A stretch of 64,000 nucleotides of DNA, taken from NCBI GenBank assembly GCA_030765055.1, contig CM060952.1, positions 86,760,993 through 86,824,992 on the forward strand. The letters are read 5' to 3'. Of the stretch, positions 13,263 to 24,820 are shown piece after piece (position 1 is the stretch's first letter; every line of letters starts with the position of its first letter). The DNA is from Mantis religiosa (lineage: Eukaryota; Arthropoda; Insecta; Mantodea; Mantidae). The notes beneath the pieces are model-generated. The model had not been told where the DNA came from. It searched no databases and worked only from the letters and a program-made list of their open reading frames with translations. Made by a program: the position numbers and the translations under genes.

Positions 13263-14113
13263 TTATTTTTCATAAAATATTATCCTAATTGCCTTAACTA
13301 CATATCCTTCCCAGATTAAGACATGAAGCTTTGCCCTTTGCATGGAAAGTTGAACTTTTCAAACTGGATCTAGTGATTTTGATTAAAATACCATATGCTC
13401 AAAATGTTCCTCATGATACATGAAATGCATACCTTAAATATAATGAGAATAGCTTTTGAAGTCCTCACTTCTGTAAAACTTGTAAAGCTCCAGATAAGAA
13501 AATCTTTAAGCACAAAAAATGCAGATCCCGTTAAATCACACAGCTTATATGAAATAAAATTGTTCTCTCATTAACAATTCTTGAGATATTCTCTATAATT
13601 GGTTTGTTTTTCATATACTTCCACTTTTCTCAACTATGTGTTGCTATTTTATTTTGTGCTAGTTTCTCAATCACGTACATAATAGAGAAGGCATTGAATT
13701 TCACCTAAAAATGAAATTTAAATTTGTTAAAAAAACACGTCATAAAATCCCCTGAATGTAAGCAGTTAAAAAAAGAAAGAAAAAAAAATCCTGTGTTTAG
13801 ATCTCACAGCCTTCTATATCATAACTTAAAGCATAACTATAAAAGATCTATTGCCGTGTACGACACGCCATCTAAGACTCAAATATGTGAGAAATGTCTA
13901 ACTCCTGTCACTTGAAATAAACGTCTGCAGCTTTCGTTGTAAATACAAAGGGAAATTACTTTAAAGATAACTTGCTATACACGGGCCTTTAAACTCCATA
14001 TTGTGTGTACTTCGCGACAACTCCTTAAAATAGTCATGAAGTATGTAACAACTGAAACCAACAATAACAGATTTGTGGCAAAATGTTAAAATATCTAAAT
14101 GTTTTAGTATATG
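13263..14113. other. No feature recognised
   Basis: AT-rich DNA. May include eroded sequence of the LINE fragment on its left. Confidence 0.45.
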
Positions 14114-14516
14114 TGTTGGGAAAGGAAGTCATCATCATGTTGGAAACTACTTTTATTGCAGCAGTATTACAAAGAAGAACAAGAACTTTATACTATATAC
14201 TCATAGAATTTACATATACAGTGTCACTAAACGGGCTACAATGTCGCAGTTCCTTTTTTCTTGGCAATTTACGTCATCCAACGTTAAGTCACATCGGACA
14301 ATGAATGAAATGAGTGAAATAATGCCCAAATGAGTCCGGGGTCGATGGAGCGTAGAGTTACCCGACATTTTTCTATCAGGATAAGGCAAAACCCCGGAAA
14401 ACCTTATCCATGTAACTCGCCCATGACCAATATTCGAACTCGGGACCTCTTGAACGTGAGGCAGACACGCGACCATCTACGCTATCAAGGCGGGTTTAGT
14501 TATTTATTCTCCAACA
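14114..14516 (-). repeat. Probable 3' LTR, SINE-interrupted
   Basis: On the minus strand it begins TGTTGGAGA at 14516, the same nine bases that open the 5' LTR, directly after a purine tract (GGGAAGGA) that fits a polypurine tract. A SINE interrupts it after about 20 nt. Left of the SINE, parts align loosely with the 5' LTR (TGTCACTAAACGGGCTACA against TATCACTAGGAAGCTACA), and TGTTGGGAAAG at 14114 matches the other LTR end. The left limit is tentative. Confidence 0.5.
14243..14496 (-). mobile_element. SINE family A, copy 3 (inside LTR)
   Basis: Body and head of the family with the B-box complement TATTCGAACTCGGG and head end AAGGCGGG at 14496. It sits inside the 3' LTR of the BEL/Pao element, so it inserted after that element. 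Confidence 0.9.
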
Positions 14517-15735
14517 TCCTTCCCGCGAGGGATGACCAGCTGGACAGGGCGTATCAGGTGGTTTCCGTCCGAGATGCGAAGAATAACAGTTCTAAACCGT
14601 CCATCACAACCCCGTAACTCTTCGACACATTCCCTCTTCCATACGTGTCTTGGGCACGTGTCCTCACGTAGTAAAACTACCTCAATTCTAATTCTTGTAC
14701 CATGGTTTCGTGGCTGATGAACTTCGTGTAAATTCCGTAATAACAGGAGGTACTCTTTACAACATTTCCAGAATTGGTCAACTATTTGTTGGCGTAATCT
14801 GAAGGCTTGTAATCTGAAGGTCATTCATTGGTGGTTGTGGTCCGGTTGGTATCGTGATGAGTCGATCGCCAACAAGGAATAGGGCTATAGTCAGTACTTC
14901 GCCATTATCGTTACCTTGCGTCTGGTATCTTGAGTTTAATGCGGCTTCTGTGCTGATTAAAATAGTCCGTAGTCCTCCATCGTCAATAGTGGAACGTCCA
15001 AGTACCTTTCGTAGGCACCATTTGGTGGAACAATCAGTCTTTCCCACCAAGCCGCACGTGGGGCAATTAAATTCCATGTTATACCTTGCTCGGTATATAC
15101 TGATGTGTCTTTGTCGCTGACGGTGCTGTCGATAATTCTATCAATTCTCTGTTCGCAGAGTGTAATGTCTGAGCGTTGTTGCAGTAGACCGTATGTGGTA
15201 TGCCACGTCGAGCGATAAACCTCTCTATGCCTTGCAGAAACCTGTCTGCTGACACTGTTCTATGAAAGGCACGCGTTGTTGCACAGGTGTATAATGCAAT
15301 GTAGGCTTTCTTCAAGACGTTTCCAGATGTGACATACAGTGGTCCTGCGAAGTCTAATCCCATTACTGCAAATGGTTTACAAGGGCGTAGTCGTTCTAGT
15401 TGCAATGGTGCTTCCAGCTCCTCGCATCTTCTTTGGTGAGCAATTTTACACCAAAGGCAAGCGCGTAAGACTTTCTTAAATCCAGAATTCCGTGCGTAGT
15501 CCAGTCAGGACAGCAGAGGCACCCAAGTGAAGTCTCAAGTGAGTTGTCTTAAGTGAGTTTGTCTTATCAAGAGCATACAAAAAGTGTGAGAGTCATCTAG
15601 AAGTATGAGATGCTTTTCACTGCTTGTGATGTCTGCAAGTTGTAGTCGGCCGCCATGATGGAGTACATCAAGTTTCAGGACAGGGTTGCAACGAAAGATC
15701 TTTGTAGTTCGTGTTAGTGGAAGGTTTTTCTTCAA
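14504..15735 (-). pseudogene. BEL/Pao integrase region
   Basis: Minus-strand pieces in order: an H2C2-type zinc-binding region (VLHHGGRLQLADIT...KHLILLDDSH, 15535-15735), the catalytic core (GLDFAGPLYV with the first Asp, then YCNNAQTLHSANREL, 15079-15405), and the C-terminal part (14504-15077) with FWKCCKEYLLLLRNL and VLLREDTCPR. The C-terminal region normally helps bind and insert cDNA. The second catalytic position, usually DN in SDNAQTF, is NN here, so catalysis is lost. Several frameshifts separate the pieces. The frame ends at KDVGE, immediately before the purine tract and 3' LTR. Confidence 0.85.
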
Positions 15736-16326
15736 GGCTCAGAAGCGAAGCATCGTTTTTGGACTTGCCGTATCCAGTAGATTCTTGTTTCTTCTATTTC
15801 TGCGTCAGTACTTGGTTTTCTCTTTCAAGCACAAAACAAACCATAGAATCCATGCTGTAACTCGCAAAAGTTTCCAATATGAGCTAAATCGTGAGGCAGC
15901 GAACAGTGGTTCTGGAGCGGTGGTTACGAGAACCTGAGTAGTCCATTTTTCTTGTGGTTAGAGGAAGTAAGATATTCGGACCAAGTGTTAGAATGTTTAG
16001 ATAGCCATGGATACCCTTGCTACCGTGAGTCCAGGGTCGTCAGTTGTGCTTGAAGTCCTCTCGAAAGGTGATCGGCAGGGTTGTCGATTCCTGGAGAATG
16101 TCTCCACTGACTGGACGCAGTATGAGTCAGAATCTGTCACCCGGTTGCAAACAAATTTCTTCCAGTGGTAGATTACTTCTTACCCATCCCAACACTAGTG
16201 TAAAATCGCTCCATAAAATGGCTCGTGAGGAGACAAATCCTGTCTGTTTACAGAAATATTTGATAAGTTGAGAGCCCTCAAAGCTGCCTGGGTAAAGTCA
16301 CTCTCTTTATAGGCGTTAGTCGGTTA

Positions 16327-17400
16327 TTACTGCAAACGAGACGAACAGGTGTAGTATAGGTCTTGGCAGATCGCACACACAAACTGTACCGTAGGCTCTT
16401 TCCGAGATATCACAGAGCACGTGGATTGTTTGATCGCCTTTTGGATTTGATGCACCAGTCTATCCGGGTATATGAATGGAAGACAAGTGTTGAAGATTAG
16501 AAGTCCCTGTCTGCCATCTTTGGGGAAGTTCTGGTGGCAGGACCTTTTTCCAGTGTATGCCTTTACCACAAGGATCTTCAAAAAGGATCTTGCCGACGAT
16601 GGCTACGGGAACAAACAAACCAAATGGGTCGTAAAATCATGCGGTGATTTTCAGTAACTGACGTTTCGTTTCTGGTTTCGCAGACAAATCATATGTGAAA
16701 TTACTGGGAGTTATGAAAAGGTAGTCTGAGTCGTTATTCCAATCTACGCCCAGTACACGCGTTTATATTTTGATTCCTCGACCCTCTTTTTTCCTAAGTT
16801 ATTCAGATTTTCTGAATCTGTGACCCATTTTGATAGTGGGAGTTTTATGTGTCGATGTAAGGCTGTAAATTCGTAGTACATAGTGACGGCTCAGTTAACG
16901 TAGTCGATGCTTTCTGCAAAGTCGTCCATGAATGTACATTTATCCAACAGTTCTGCTGCAGTGGGATATTCTTCACGATGCAATGTTGCCAATTTCCCAA
17001 GCGTGGCTGAAAGAAGAAAGGAGTTGCTGGAAAGAACAAAAGGTAGACGAGTAAAACGGTACGCTACGACTTCCTTCGTAGTCTGGTAGTTTCCGTCACT
17101 GTCGGTTTCAGTATGATACCACAGAAATCGTGTCAAATCTCTGTCCTTTCTTTGAGGCTCAATTGCAGAAAAGCCTAAGTTCCATCACATACAACTGCTT
17201 TTGGATACAGACGGAAACGAAAGGGAGTAGCAACAATTTCGGGGAAGAAGTTTAGTCCTATTTCTAGGGCTTCGTTTAATGAAGTAAACCTTGTTTTTGA
17301 GATGAGCCATGGAAAACGATCCTCCAGTTTCTTACATTTCTTTTTGTCTTCTTCACCACGTGATGAGGTAGATAAAGTACATTTCAAATAGTGCCGCCAT
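16327..17400 (-). pseudogene. BEL/Pao reverse transcriptase/RNase H region
   Basis: The RT core lies at 16891-17136: TRFLWYHTET, VVAYRFTRLPFVLSSNSFLL and CTFMDDFAES. FMDDF is the catalytic YXDD-type box with both aspartates intact. Upstream (17175-17387) a frame-shifted piece covers the start of the RT. Downstream (16327-16581) ILVVKAYTGKRSCHQNF and LLIFNTCLPF fit the connection/RNase H part. RT copies genomic RNA into DNA in the cytoplasmic particle. Frameshifts between pieces make it non-functional. Confidence 0.85.
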
Positions 17401-17480
17401 CTGGAGCCATTTCTACTTGTCTTTTGTTATGTAATCCAACATATGAGTGTGATAAATAGTTTTCAATTCCAAATCATCAT

Positions 17481-18290
17481 TCATGCCTCTTTGGAGTGTG
17501 CGGAATCCTTTCTCGGCTGTTTATAAATGACTGGACCGGATAATATTTCGTTTCCTAGGGAGTGATACGACCCTTCTTCCAACTTCAATTTGGTACGAAT
17601 TTTGGATAAATTTGAGGATAGCAGCATCTTTTTCTGGCAGCTCTCGTGTCCGTGTTTCTCTAATTCCAATAGTTTCCAAATCCCAGAATTGCCTAATAGA
17701 TTCGTATGAGATTTTATTTTCCATGGCAGAGGTGTAGTGCATCATGGCCTGATTAACTGTCGTTCCGGATCTATTCCCTGTAAGCACCCAACCAAAAATT
17801 GTAGGAGGCAGTGTGAGAGAGGGTGTGATACAAGTTCAAGTTGTACAGTTTTCCAATGGTAATTTGTTCCAATAAATATCTCAATGGAAAGTTTGTCTTC
17901 GTGATATTTTGAATCGGCAAGAGGCAGATTGCTGAAGACCTTCACAGCGCTTGGATGAGAAATGTATCTGTTCTAACTTTCGAAAGCGGAGATGTAAATC
18001 GAAGTCTTCGTGGAGATTCCAACTAGATCTAACTCAACAAATTGGCGTTGTTTGGAGGCGGAGTAAATTGCTTCGAATGCTGTAATTGTCAAATAGCGAC
18101 TTCCTGTAAACCGTCTACCAAAGACCTTTCGATGAAACTAGTTTGAATTCCTATGTCAAGTAAACATCGAGTGACCTTGGAAAGTCCTCTGTGTCCTTTA
18201 ATCAAAATACAGGCTGTTTGTACATAGGAAAAGTTAGATGTACCCACTTCGATCTTGCTGGCTGAAGTGTGATTCGAGGCTTCTCGACGG
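17481..18290 (-). pseudogene. BEL/Pao protease and protease-RT linker
   Basis: Reading leftward from about 18230: a retropepsin-like core with LLDIGIQTSFI near 18140-18180, where the family has LLDSGSQ, so the Asp is present but the Ser/Thr-Gly is altered. Then LPLADS...EIFIGTNYHW (about 17870-17940) and, in another frame, TIFGWVLTGNRSG. The linker block ESIRQFWDLETIGI with VVSLPRK follows (17521-17787), typical of the segment between protease and RT in BEL/Pao. The protease normally cuts Gag-Pol. Frame changes show decay. Confidence 0.75.
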
Positions 18291-19412
18291 CAGTTAAATA
18301 AGTAGTGCTGTTGTTTATATTTGGATAAAGATACCTTGACCTTCTTGGGGCACTCTTTGACTTTTGTTCTTTATTTAGACAAAGGAAACATCTCTTTGAA
18401 GCTTTAAATTTCTCCAACTTCTTTTCAAGACTTGTAACATTTCGACAAACCTGTGCCCAGTGGCCTTACTTTCACAGAAAGCACAGAAGGGGTTTATTGC
18501 TGGCCTTTTATTTTGCTTGCGGTTTTTCGTCCGTGTATTTACTTGTAGGACAGCTGTTGTCGGCGTGTAGAAGAAATAAGGTGAATCAGCACCTCATATC
18601 TTTTCAGCATTTAGCGCTCCTTCCATTTCTTCATATAGAAACTCCATTAAAGGGGATATCTGACCTTCTGATATATTACTTCTTTTTGGCTTGAATGAGC
18701 CACCGTTTACATATTTCGTGTGGAAAGGCACGTAGGATTTTCGGCACTAGTAAACGGCTGTATACGTCAATATTTTCTCCCATAGCCTTAAGGGCTAGCA
18801 CTCTACGGTGACACTCACCGAACTTCGAATTTAACTCTTCAGGATTATCTGTTAAGGTGGGCTCAAGGTTTTCTGGAAAATCCAGGTGAGCTTGGATTAT
18901 TTTATTCGTGTCTCCATAGCGACCTAAAAGTATCTTCGTCAGCTCGTAGTTCTCTCGAGTAATAGCTATTCCGTCTACAAGTCGATTTGGCTCTCCTTCC
19001 AGATATCTCCGTACAACGACATGAATATTTATTTCAGATAATGCGAGGGTTTTATCGATGGAAGACTGAAATTGTTCCCAAAATCTACTCCACGTTTCTA
19101 CATCACCTGTGATGGATTCGAGCTGCACCTTCGGTAACTTTAATTTCCTGAACAACAGTAGCCTGAACTTGTGAGCCCTGTGAAGGAACAGCAGGGTCAT
19201 GGCCGGTGTCTTCACTTCTGAGATTATCTGCCTTGTGGATTGCAGGCTTGGCCTTTTCTTCGCATTCCTTCCAAATTGTTACATCGGCCTCGTATTCTTC
19301 ATGAGGTTAGGCATTTGTTCATCTAGAGTCAGAAGCGATTGGAGTGTCGATTATGGGTATATGTTATATCGTCCCTATTCTTATTGTATTTCAATTCATC
19401 AATTAGGTTTGT
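18291..19412 (-). pseudogene. BEL/Pao Gag region
   Basis: The capsid-like domain is open from 19140 to 18676: LPKVQLESITGDVETWSRFW, then EQFQSSIDKTLALSEI, RRYLEGEPNRLVDGIAIT and ILLGRYGDT. This is the DUF1759-type Gag block of BEL/Pao. The leader 5' of it (19150-19410) is coding-like in a shifted frame (VTIWKECEEKAKPAIHKAD) and is cut by a SINE at 19413. On the C-terminal side, near 18440-18490, a CCHC zinc knuckle (CAFCESK, then GHWAQVC) is split by a one-base frameshift, with a second partial knuckle (CFLCLNKE) following. Gag packages the element RNA. Confidence 0.85.
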
Positions 19413-19666
19413 GCCCGCCTCGGTAGCATGGGGGTAGTGTGCCTGCTTCATGTTCAAGAGGTCGAATGTCGGTCAAGGTGAGTTACCTGGATAAGGTTTC
19501 TTCCGGGGTTTACCCTTATCCTGAAAGACGAATGTCGGGTAACTTTAAGCTCTATGGACCCTGGCCTCATTTGAGCATCATTTCACCCATCCCATTCACC
19601 GTCCGATATGACTTAACGTTGGGGGACGTAAATTACAAAAGAAAAAAAGAAGAAGAAGAAAAAGAA
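19413..19666 (+). mobile_element. SINE family A, copy 4 (inside gag leader)
   Basis: Starts GCCCGCCTCGGTAGC and runs through the family body to GACGTAAATTACAAAAG and an A/G-rich tail. The T-arm is damaged (GAGGTCGAATGTCGG), with several bases missing around the B box. It lies opposite to and inside the BEL/Pao element. Confidence 0.92.
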
Positions 19667-19981
19667 GGTTCGTAAAACGCGTAATATTTCTGCGTTTCGT
19701 AACACGGGTTCTCTTCAATCTCTTCGGTTGGTCGCTTTCACTCGTATCGTCCTCTCATAAATTAACATGCATTCAACACCTAACTCCCGTATTTATCTCA
19801 AAATATTTCAGGCACTGAGGTTAGATATTCACCTGTTCGAAGTTGCTGAAGGCACTAGCGCTGCAATTTCTCGTTGAACACAATTTAAATACACTCACAC
19901 TTTTGCGTTTCCAGTTGAAAGTTATGGATACTGATCAGACTTGTCTCGTGTTCAAGTAGCTCCGTAATTTCTTATCCCTTT

Positions 19982-19997
19982 CCGGGTTTCGGCACCA
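19982..19997 (-). promoter_or_regulatory. Primer binding site, tRNA-Phe type
   Basis: On the minus strand, nine bases after the 5' LTR, TGGTGCCGAAACCCGG is complementary to the 3' end expected for a eukaryotic tRNA-Phe (acceptor GCCGAAA, 3' TTTCGGC-A-CCA). This would prime minus-strand DNA synthesis. The assignment rests on recalled tRNA-Phe sequence. Confidence 0.7.
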
Positions 19998-20006
19998 ATT
20001 TACCTA

Positions 20007-20263
20007 TGTTGGGAAAGCAACTCCCAAAAGGGAATTTTATGTTGGGTGACAGATGCCATAGTTACTTATTCTATAAAATATGAACATTTTTGCAATAGTT
20101 GATTTGTAAGTTAATCACTGTTAACACGCATTTGATTGTATAAGCAAACTTTTAAATTCGTCTGTCAATTGCCATGTCGACAAGGATGAAACAGGTCATT
20201 AATACTTACGGTTCTAGTTTTCAATACTTACGGTATCACTAGGAAGCTACATAATCTCCAACA
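20007..20263 (-). repeat. BEL/Pao 5' LTR
   Basis: A 257-bp segment that on the minus strand starts TGTTGG and ends CCAACA, a six-base terminal inverted repeat with TG...CA ends. It is followed by the primer binding site. Its opening TGTTGGAGA recurs at the 3' LTR (14516). Confidence 0.75.
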
Positions 20264-23050
20264 ATCTAATACTTATGGTACCAATAGGAAATAAAGTAAT
20301 ACCCAACCACATAGTAACCTAAAAAAAAAGTTAGCTTTTTGAATAGCAATGTTGCTCATTATATTAATATTATACTGCTTTATAATTACCATGAAAAAGA
20401 TGGAAAGATGGGACATGAATTCTTTATCAGTAGTTATTTGTCTCCATCTTAATCAGCCACACGCTCGGGCGCAATTTGGTGCGGGATTTCTATGCTTGAG
20501 ATGGGATGCACGTTGACTTTTCGAAGACCCACGTCGAGAAGCCAGATATAACAGGGTTAATTCGTTGTATTTTTAGTTGTTTCTTGATGATTGTGTTTGA
20601 TTAAATAAGAGTCATAAGAATCTTGGTTTCAGGCGTGGTTCGGAATAAAGTTTCGGAGAAGTCAAATTTTGTAACTATTTAACTGTATTATTTGGATTAC
20701 ATTTTACTTGAATTTCATTTCCCAGTCACTTGCAGGATGCGTCAAACATTTCGATAAATTATTACTTTTTTATATTTAAACAGTTCCAAATAGTACATAA
20801 AAGTTCTTGATCCTGCACCACTATTCATCACACTCACCATTACAAAACACCTCTATATACTAAGATAACTTATTTTTCGTAACTATCGTTACTCCTCTCT
20901 TAATTTTGTGACTGTCCGATTTGATTCCACGTCACAACATTACGTCATACAATCATACAATCATAAAATAACGTATATTTTTACTTGTTTAAATTACGAA
21001 ATAGATTTACATAATCATTTTTTTATAAATTTGTAAACTTTTCATACCTTTTCTAAATATAACTCAAAACTACTGTTACAAAGATAAAATAAGGATTCCA
21101 TTCGGCTACATAAACAAATCACCTAACAACCAAAGCATGTGTTACTTCATTTAATTCATTAATAAAATATTAGATAAGAAGGTTTTACCCGTATAATTTA
21201 AATGTAACGCTCAAATTCCAATTCCTTATTTGTTCTTAATGTCCAATAAAATATGGAAAAGCAACTGTGATATATTTTTGCTGCCCTTGGGGCTTGGTAT
21301 TTTGAATAAGCATTCCCGACCTGATAAGTATCACTTACGTAAGATACTCTTTGTCTATTTTATCAGTGTTTAACCCCCGATCTTACTATATACATCACAG
21401 GCAATGAACACTAAAATGTATCAAGGAGAATTGGAAACGCCCTATAGCTAAGTTTAGCATACCTTCCGAGTCATCAGTATAAGCCCGAGGAAAAGTTATG
21501 AAAAAGACAAGAAATAGTTTAAAAAGATGCTCTTTGCGGGCTTGAACAACCAATATTTCGTTCACGAGTTCATGAATTAGTGACCACGAGCACCCGTGTC
21601 AGTGTCTACCTCTTACGGTTCCCTCCAGAGGACTCATAGGGATATACCGAGAACATTTAAGATACCTATACATCTCATTTGCCTTGAAAATATTTTAAAT
21701 ATGTGGTTCTTTATTCAGAATGGTTAGGTGCATTTTTAAGAAAATAAAAACTGTCGGGAAATTATGCATATAGGATAGTTTAGGTTATACCAAGTTTGCT
21801 TTTGTACCACTTTCCGTTTCAAAGTTATGCTGCTCACAACTACATAGGAACTTGTTAAATTTTCTTTCTGATTTATTCAAGAGACGTCTATGTCGAAATC
21901 TGTACAGAAGATCCACCAATGTGAACCTTAGTGCTTCGAAAGTGATCTGAAAGAGAAAGATGAAGGAGAGATCCGAAGGTTAACCACTCCGGAAGACTAA
22001 GTGTGCAGGCCTAGACTGGACCCTAGACTCCGCCCATGAGAGAAGCATCTCAGTGAACACATCCCTGCGCGGTTTAGGTAGAAACCTACACAAAGCGCCG
22101 TTTCACCGCCCAGCTGCAACACGCATAAACCCGCCGCTTGGTCCTTCAACTTTGAAACAGATGTTGATGGACAAGAAGGTTACGATAGAATGGAATAACC
22201 CCGGTATTCGCACTGGAGAAAGCACGAAAAGCCCATTTTTGCTAGGAATAGAGTACGGGACCTGCGGACCTGTGCCATCTCCCTCGATGATAACCCCTGT
22301 TACCATTTTTATGAATGATAAATTAATAAATGGTAATCGTAATGAATGATAAATCTTGCAAATTTAATATCGTGCTTATTAACAACTCAACTTAAGATAT
22401 AAAATGGGGATCTTTTACAGGAATCTAGCGTTTTGATTTTGTTTGCGCTTTTTAGATTTGATCAAAGTTGGACAAGTGGCCTTCCGAGATGTTCTTGTCC
22501 CGGAGAAGATAACCTTAGGCGCCGATGCCTCCCCTAAAAGTGGTTTTTGAGATGACAGAAGATAGGAGCGGATAAACCTCCATTCCAACGAGAAGGGGTT
22601 ATTACTTTTATCTCTGAGAAAGTCTGGTCGAGGACATGCTGAAAGAGCTATAAAGTGCACGTTTTCAACGAATGTTTGCCCACTGAAATTCTGTATGGGC
22701 TTTTTCTCTGTGTAAGCCGCTTACCATATAGCAAGTAAGTACTAATATTTGACTAGAACTGTGTGTTAGCCAAGCACTCGTTTGGGGAGCCAAGGGCAAC
22801 ACCGAGTCATATGAGTCGATTTTCTTCTCTTTTTCGCCTATAGGTGTCGTCACATGGCAACAAAGTAACTACAAGACAAGACCTCTGTTATTTCTACTTG
22901 TATTGCTTCGTTAATTCCGGTTGGTTCTTTAAACACATTTACAATGTGATAATAACGCATGCTGTCATTACATAAGTTGTAATTGAAGTTGTCTAATACG
23001 TAAAGCAACTCATACTGCCAACAAAACTCGAACATCCTTATGTACTTTAG
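20264..23050. other. No feature recognised
   Basis: 2.8 kb of AT-rich DNA. A frame of 98 codons at 22053-22349 has no recognised motif and I do not call it. No long repeats seen. Confidence 0.45.
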
Positions 23051-23270
23051 TCCGCCTTTTGGTGTGGTGGTAGTATCTGCCTCCCATTCCCGATTGCGAT
23101 TCTTGGCTGGGGGAATAAATTTAAACCGATAACGTTTTCTTTTTAACACTTTACCTTATTCTGAGAACCTGAACGTTGGGTAACTTTAAACTCTATGGAT
23201 CCCCGGCTCATTGAGCACCATTCCATCCACTTCATTTACTAGACTAAACGACATTAAATTAAAAATAACT
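23051..23270 (+). mobile_element. SINE family A, degenerate copy 5
   Basis: Head remnant TCCGCCTTTTGGTGTGGTGGTAG, then TTGGGTAACTTTAAACTCTATGGATCC and CTCATTGAGCACC from the body. The central part is replaced or deleted. An old copy. Confidence 0.7.
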
Positions 23271-23429
23271 CCTTTCTCTTCACCTCATACGTGTGGTAAG
23301 TAGTAAACAGTATTCCATGCAAAAATTCTATATCACAATTTCCTTGAAGTCCATTTTGAGCTCCCACAATGTTTAAACTAACACGTTTTTGCTATATAAG
23401 GCATTACATGAATGACAATAGCGATACAT

Positions 23430-23638
23430 GCCCGCCTCTGTAGCGTTGTGGTACCGTATCTGCTTCATATTAAGAGGTCCGGAGTTCGAATCTCGGTCTG
23501 GGTGAGCTATCGCGATTCGGCTTTTCCGGGATTTTCCTTCATCCATAAAACTCCATGGACCATGGAATCATTTGAGCATCATTTCATTCAATCGTCCGAT
23601 ATGACTTAAGCTGGAGGACGTCAGTTAAAAGAAAATGA
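23430..23638 (+). mobile_element. SINE family A, copy 6
   Basis: Starts GCCCGCCTCTGTAGCG, has an intact B box (GGAGTTCGAATCTCGG) and ends GACGTCAGTTAAAAGAAAA. The middle is shortened compared with other copies. Confidence 0.88.
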
Positions 23639-23743
23639 CGATAAAGAACTGAAATGTTAACTGAGAAAGGAAATTTGGGAGCGTAACATTCCACGCCCAA
23701 GTTTGAGCTACCTCTCCCGCTTTGATGGTTTTAAAGACAGGAA

Positions 23744-23822
23744 AACTAAGCAAAAATCTCAGACACGAATTGAACCACGAACATCTGTTCAGAAGTCTAT
23801 GCTTTAACAACCGGCTACATGT
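23744..23822 (-). mobile_element. tRNA-like SINE head, other family
   Basis: Minus strand: GTAGCCGGTTGTTAAAGCATAGACTTCTG then GTGGTTCAATTCGTGTC, a tRNA-like A and B box pair with normal spacing. It faces the family A copy about 100 bp away. Confidence 0.5.
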
Positions 23823-24242
23823 GTCCAATTGAGTTCCACTTAACCAGCACTCCACTCCTTAAACAGTGGATGATGGTCGTACCTACATTCAGCATCTTCC
23901 AAATACTTCACACTATCTTTTACACGAAAAACATTCTCTTCTATTGTCATAGACTCAAAACATGGATCTGGCGATTTTCATTAAATCCTATGTTTGATGT
24001 ATGAACATGATAAATAGAGTGAATAGCCTATGTTTACAATTTTGTATAATTTTAAGAGATACTAAAAAACTTACTATAGGAATAAAGCAACGCTTATTAC
24101 AGTGCACTCTTTCTGCGAAATCAATTTTTTGTAGTGTTAGATGCTTTAAGAAAAAAAATCTGCATTTACTCCAGCACCTCTGACTGTCAAACTGCAAAAT
24201 GTATTTCCTGCCTCTTCTCAACGCAAGAACCAGCTAAAATGA

Positions 24243-24312
24243 GCCCGTCTCCATGATATTTGGTACTTCTAGGCGCAGAGGCTTGCAGATTCGAATCTAT
24301 CCTCGCGCTCTA
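24243..24312 (+). mobile_element. tRNA-like SINE head fragment
   Basis: GCCCGTCTCCATGATATTTGG followed by CAGATTCGAATCTATCC, a recognisable B box about 45 nt downstream. No body recognised. Confidence 0.4.
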
Positions 24313-24619
24313 GTGTTTATATATAATAATATGTGGGTATACGGGTGAAAGGAGACAAAAACAATCAAGAAAATAGCAAGTAATTAGACAAAGATGTAAT
24401 GTAAAATAACTGAGAAAAAATTAGTAGGTATGTTCTTTTTTATAACTTATTTTTAACTAAGCATTATCATTTAATTTAAAATTTAAGCGGTATTATGTCA
24501 CTATTTCCGGTACCGTTAAGCAGTACAACTTTCCATGGACGTTTTCGAATAAGTCAAAATGTCACACAATCATAAACTCACTTATTCTTCTCCTTATTTA
24601 ACCGTTTTTTATTGTTTCC

Positions 24620-24779
24620 GTTTATTTTACTATCTGTTTTCTTTAGTTTCACACATATAGCTACACTATGCACATAAACATTCATGCCGAAGGCGGGACT
24701 CGAACCGCGACCCTCTACTCGGCGGAACGCTAGAGACATACGCTCTAACGATCGTGGTTACGAGGGCCGGCATTCCATT
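24620..24779 (-). mobile_element. SINE family C, copy 2
   Basis: Minus strand from 24779: GCCGGCCCTCGTAACC, CGTTAGAGCGTATGTCTCT, then CGGTTCGAGTCCCGCC (B box). The head matches the copy at 12.8 kb closely, and the body again has TATGTGCATAGTG-like sequence. Confidence 0.75.
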
Positions 24780-24820
24780 AATGCTACAGCAGCGGCAGTG
24801 AACAAACTGTACACAATATA

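Larger units (their letters stand above)
14114..20263 (-). mobile_element. BEL/Pao LTR retrotransposon
   Basis: A nearly full-length element on the minus strand, reading from the 5' LTR at 20263 through primer site, gag, protease, RT/RNase H and integrase to a 3' LTR near 14516. Domain order and sequence (RT box FMDDF, Gag block WSRFWEQFQSSIDK, integrase block GLDFAGPLYV) match BEL/Pao. It is disrupted by many frameshifts and stops and by two SINEs, one in the gag leader (19413-19666) and one in the 3' LTR (14243-14496). The left end is uncertain because the 3' LTR is eroded. Confidence 0.85.
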
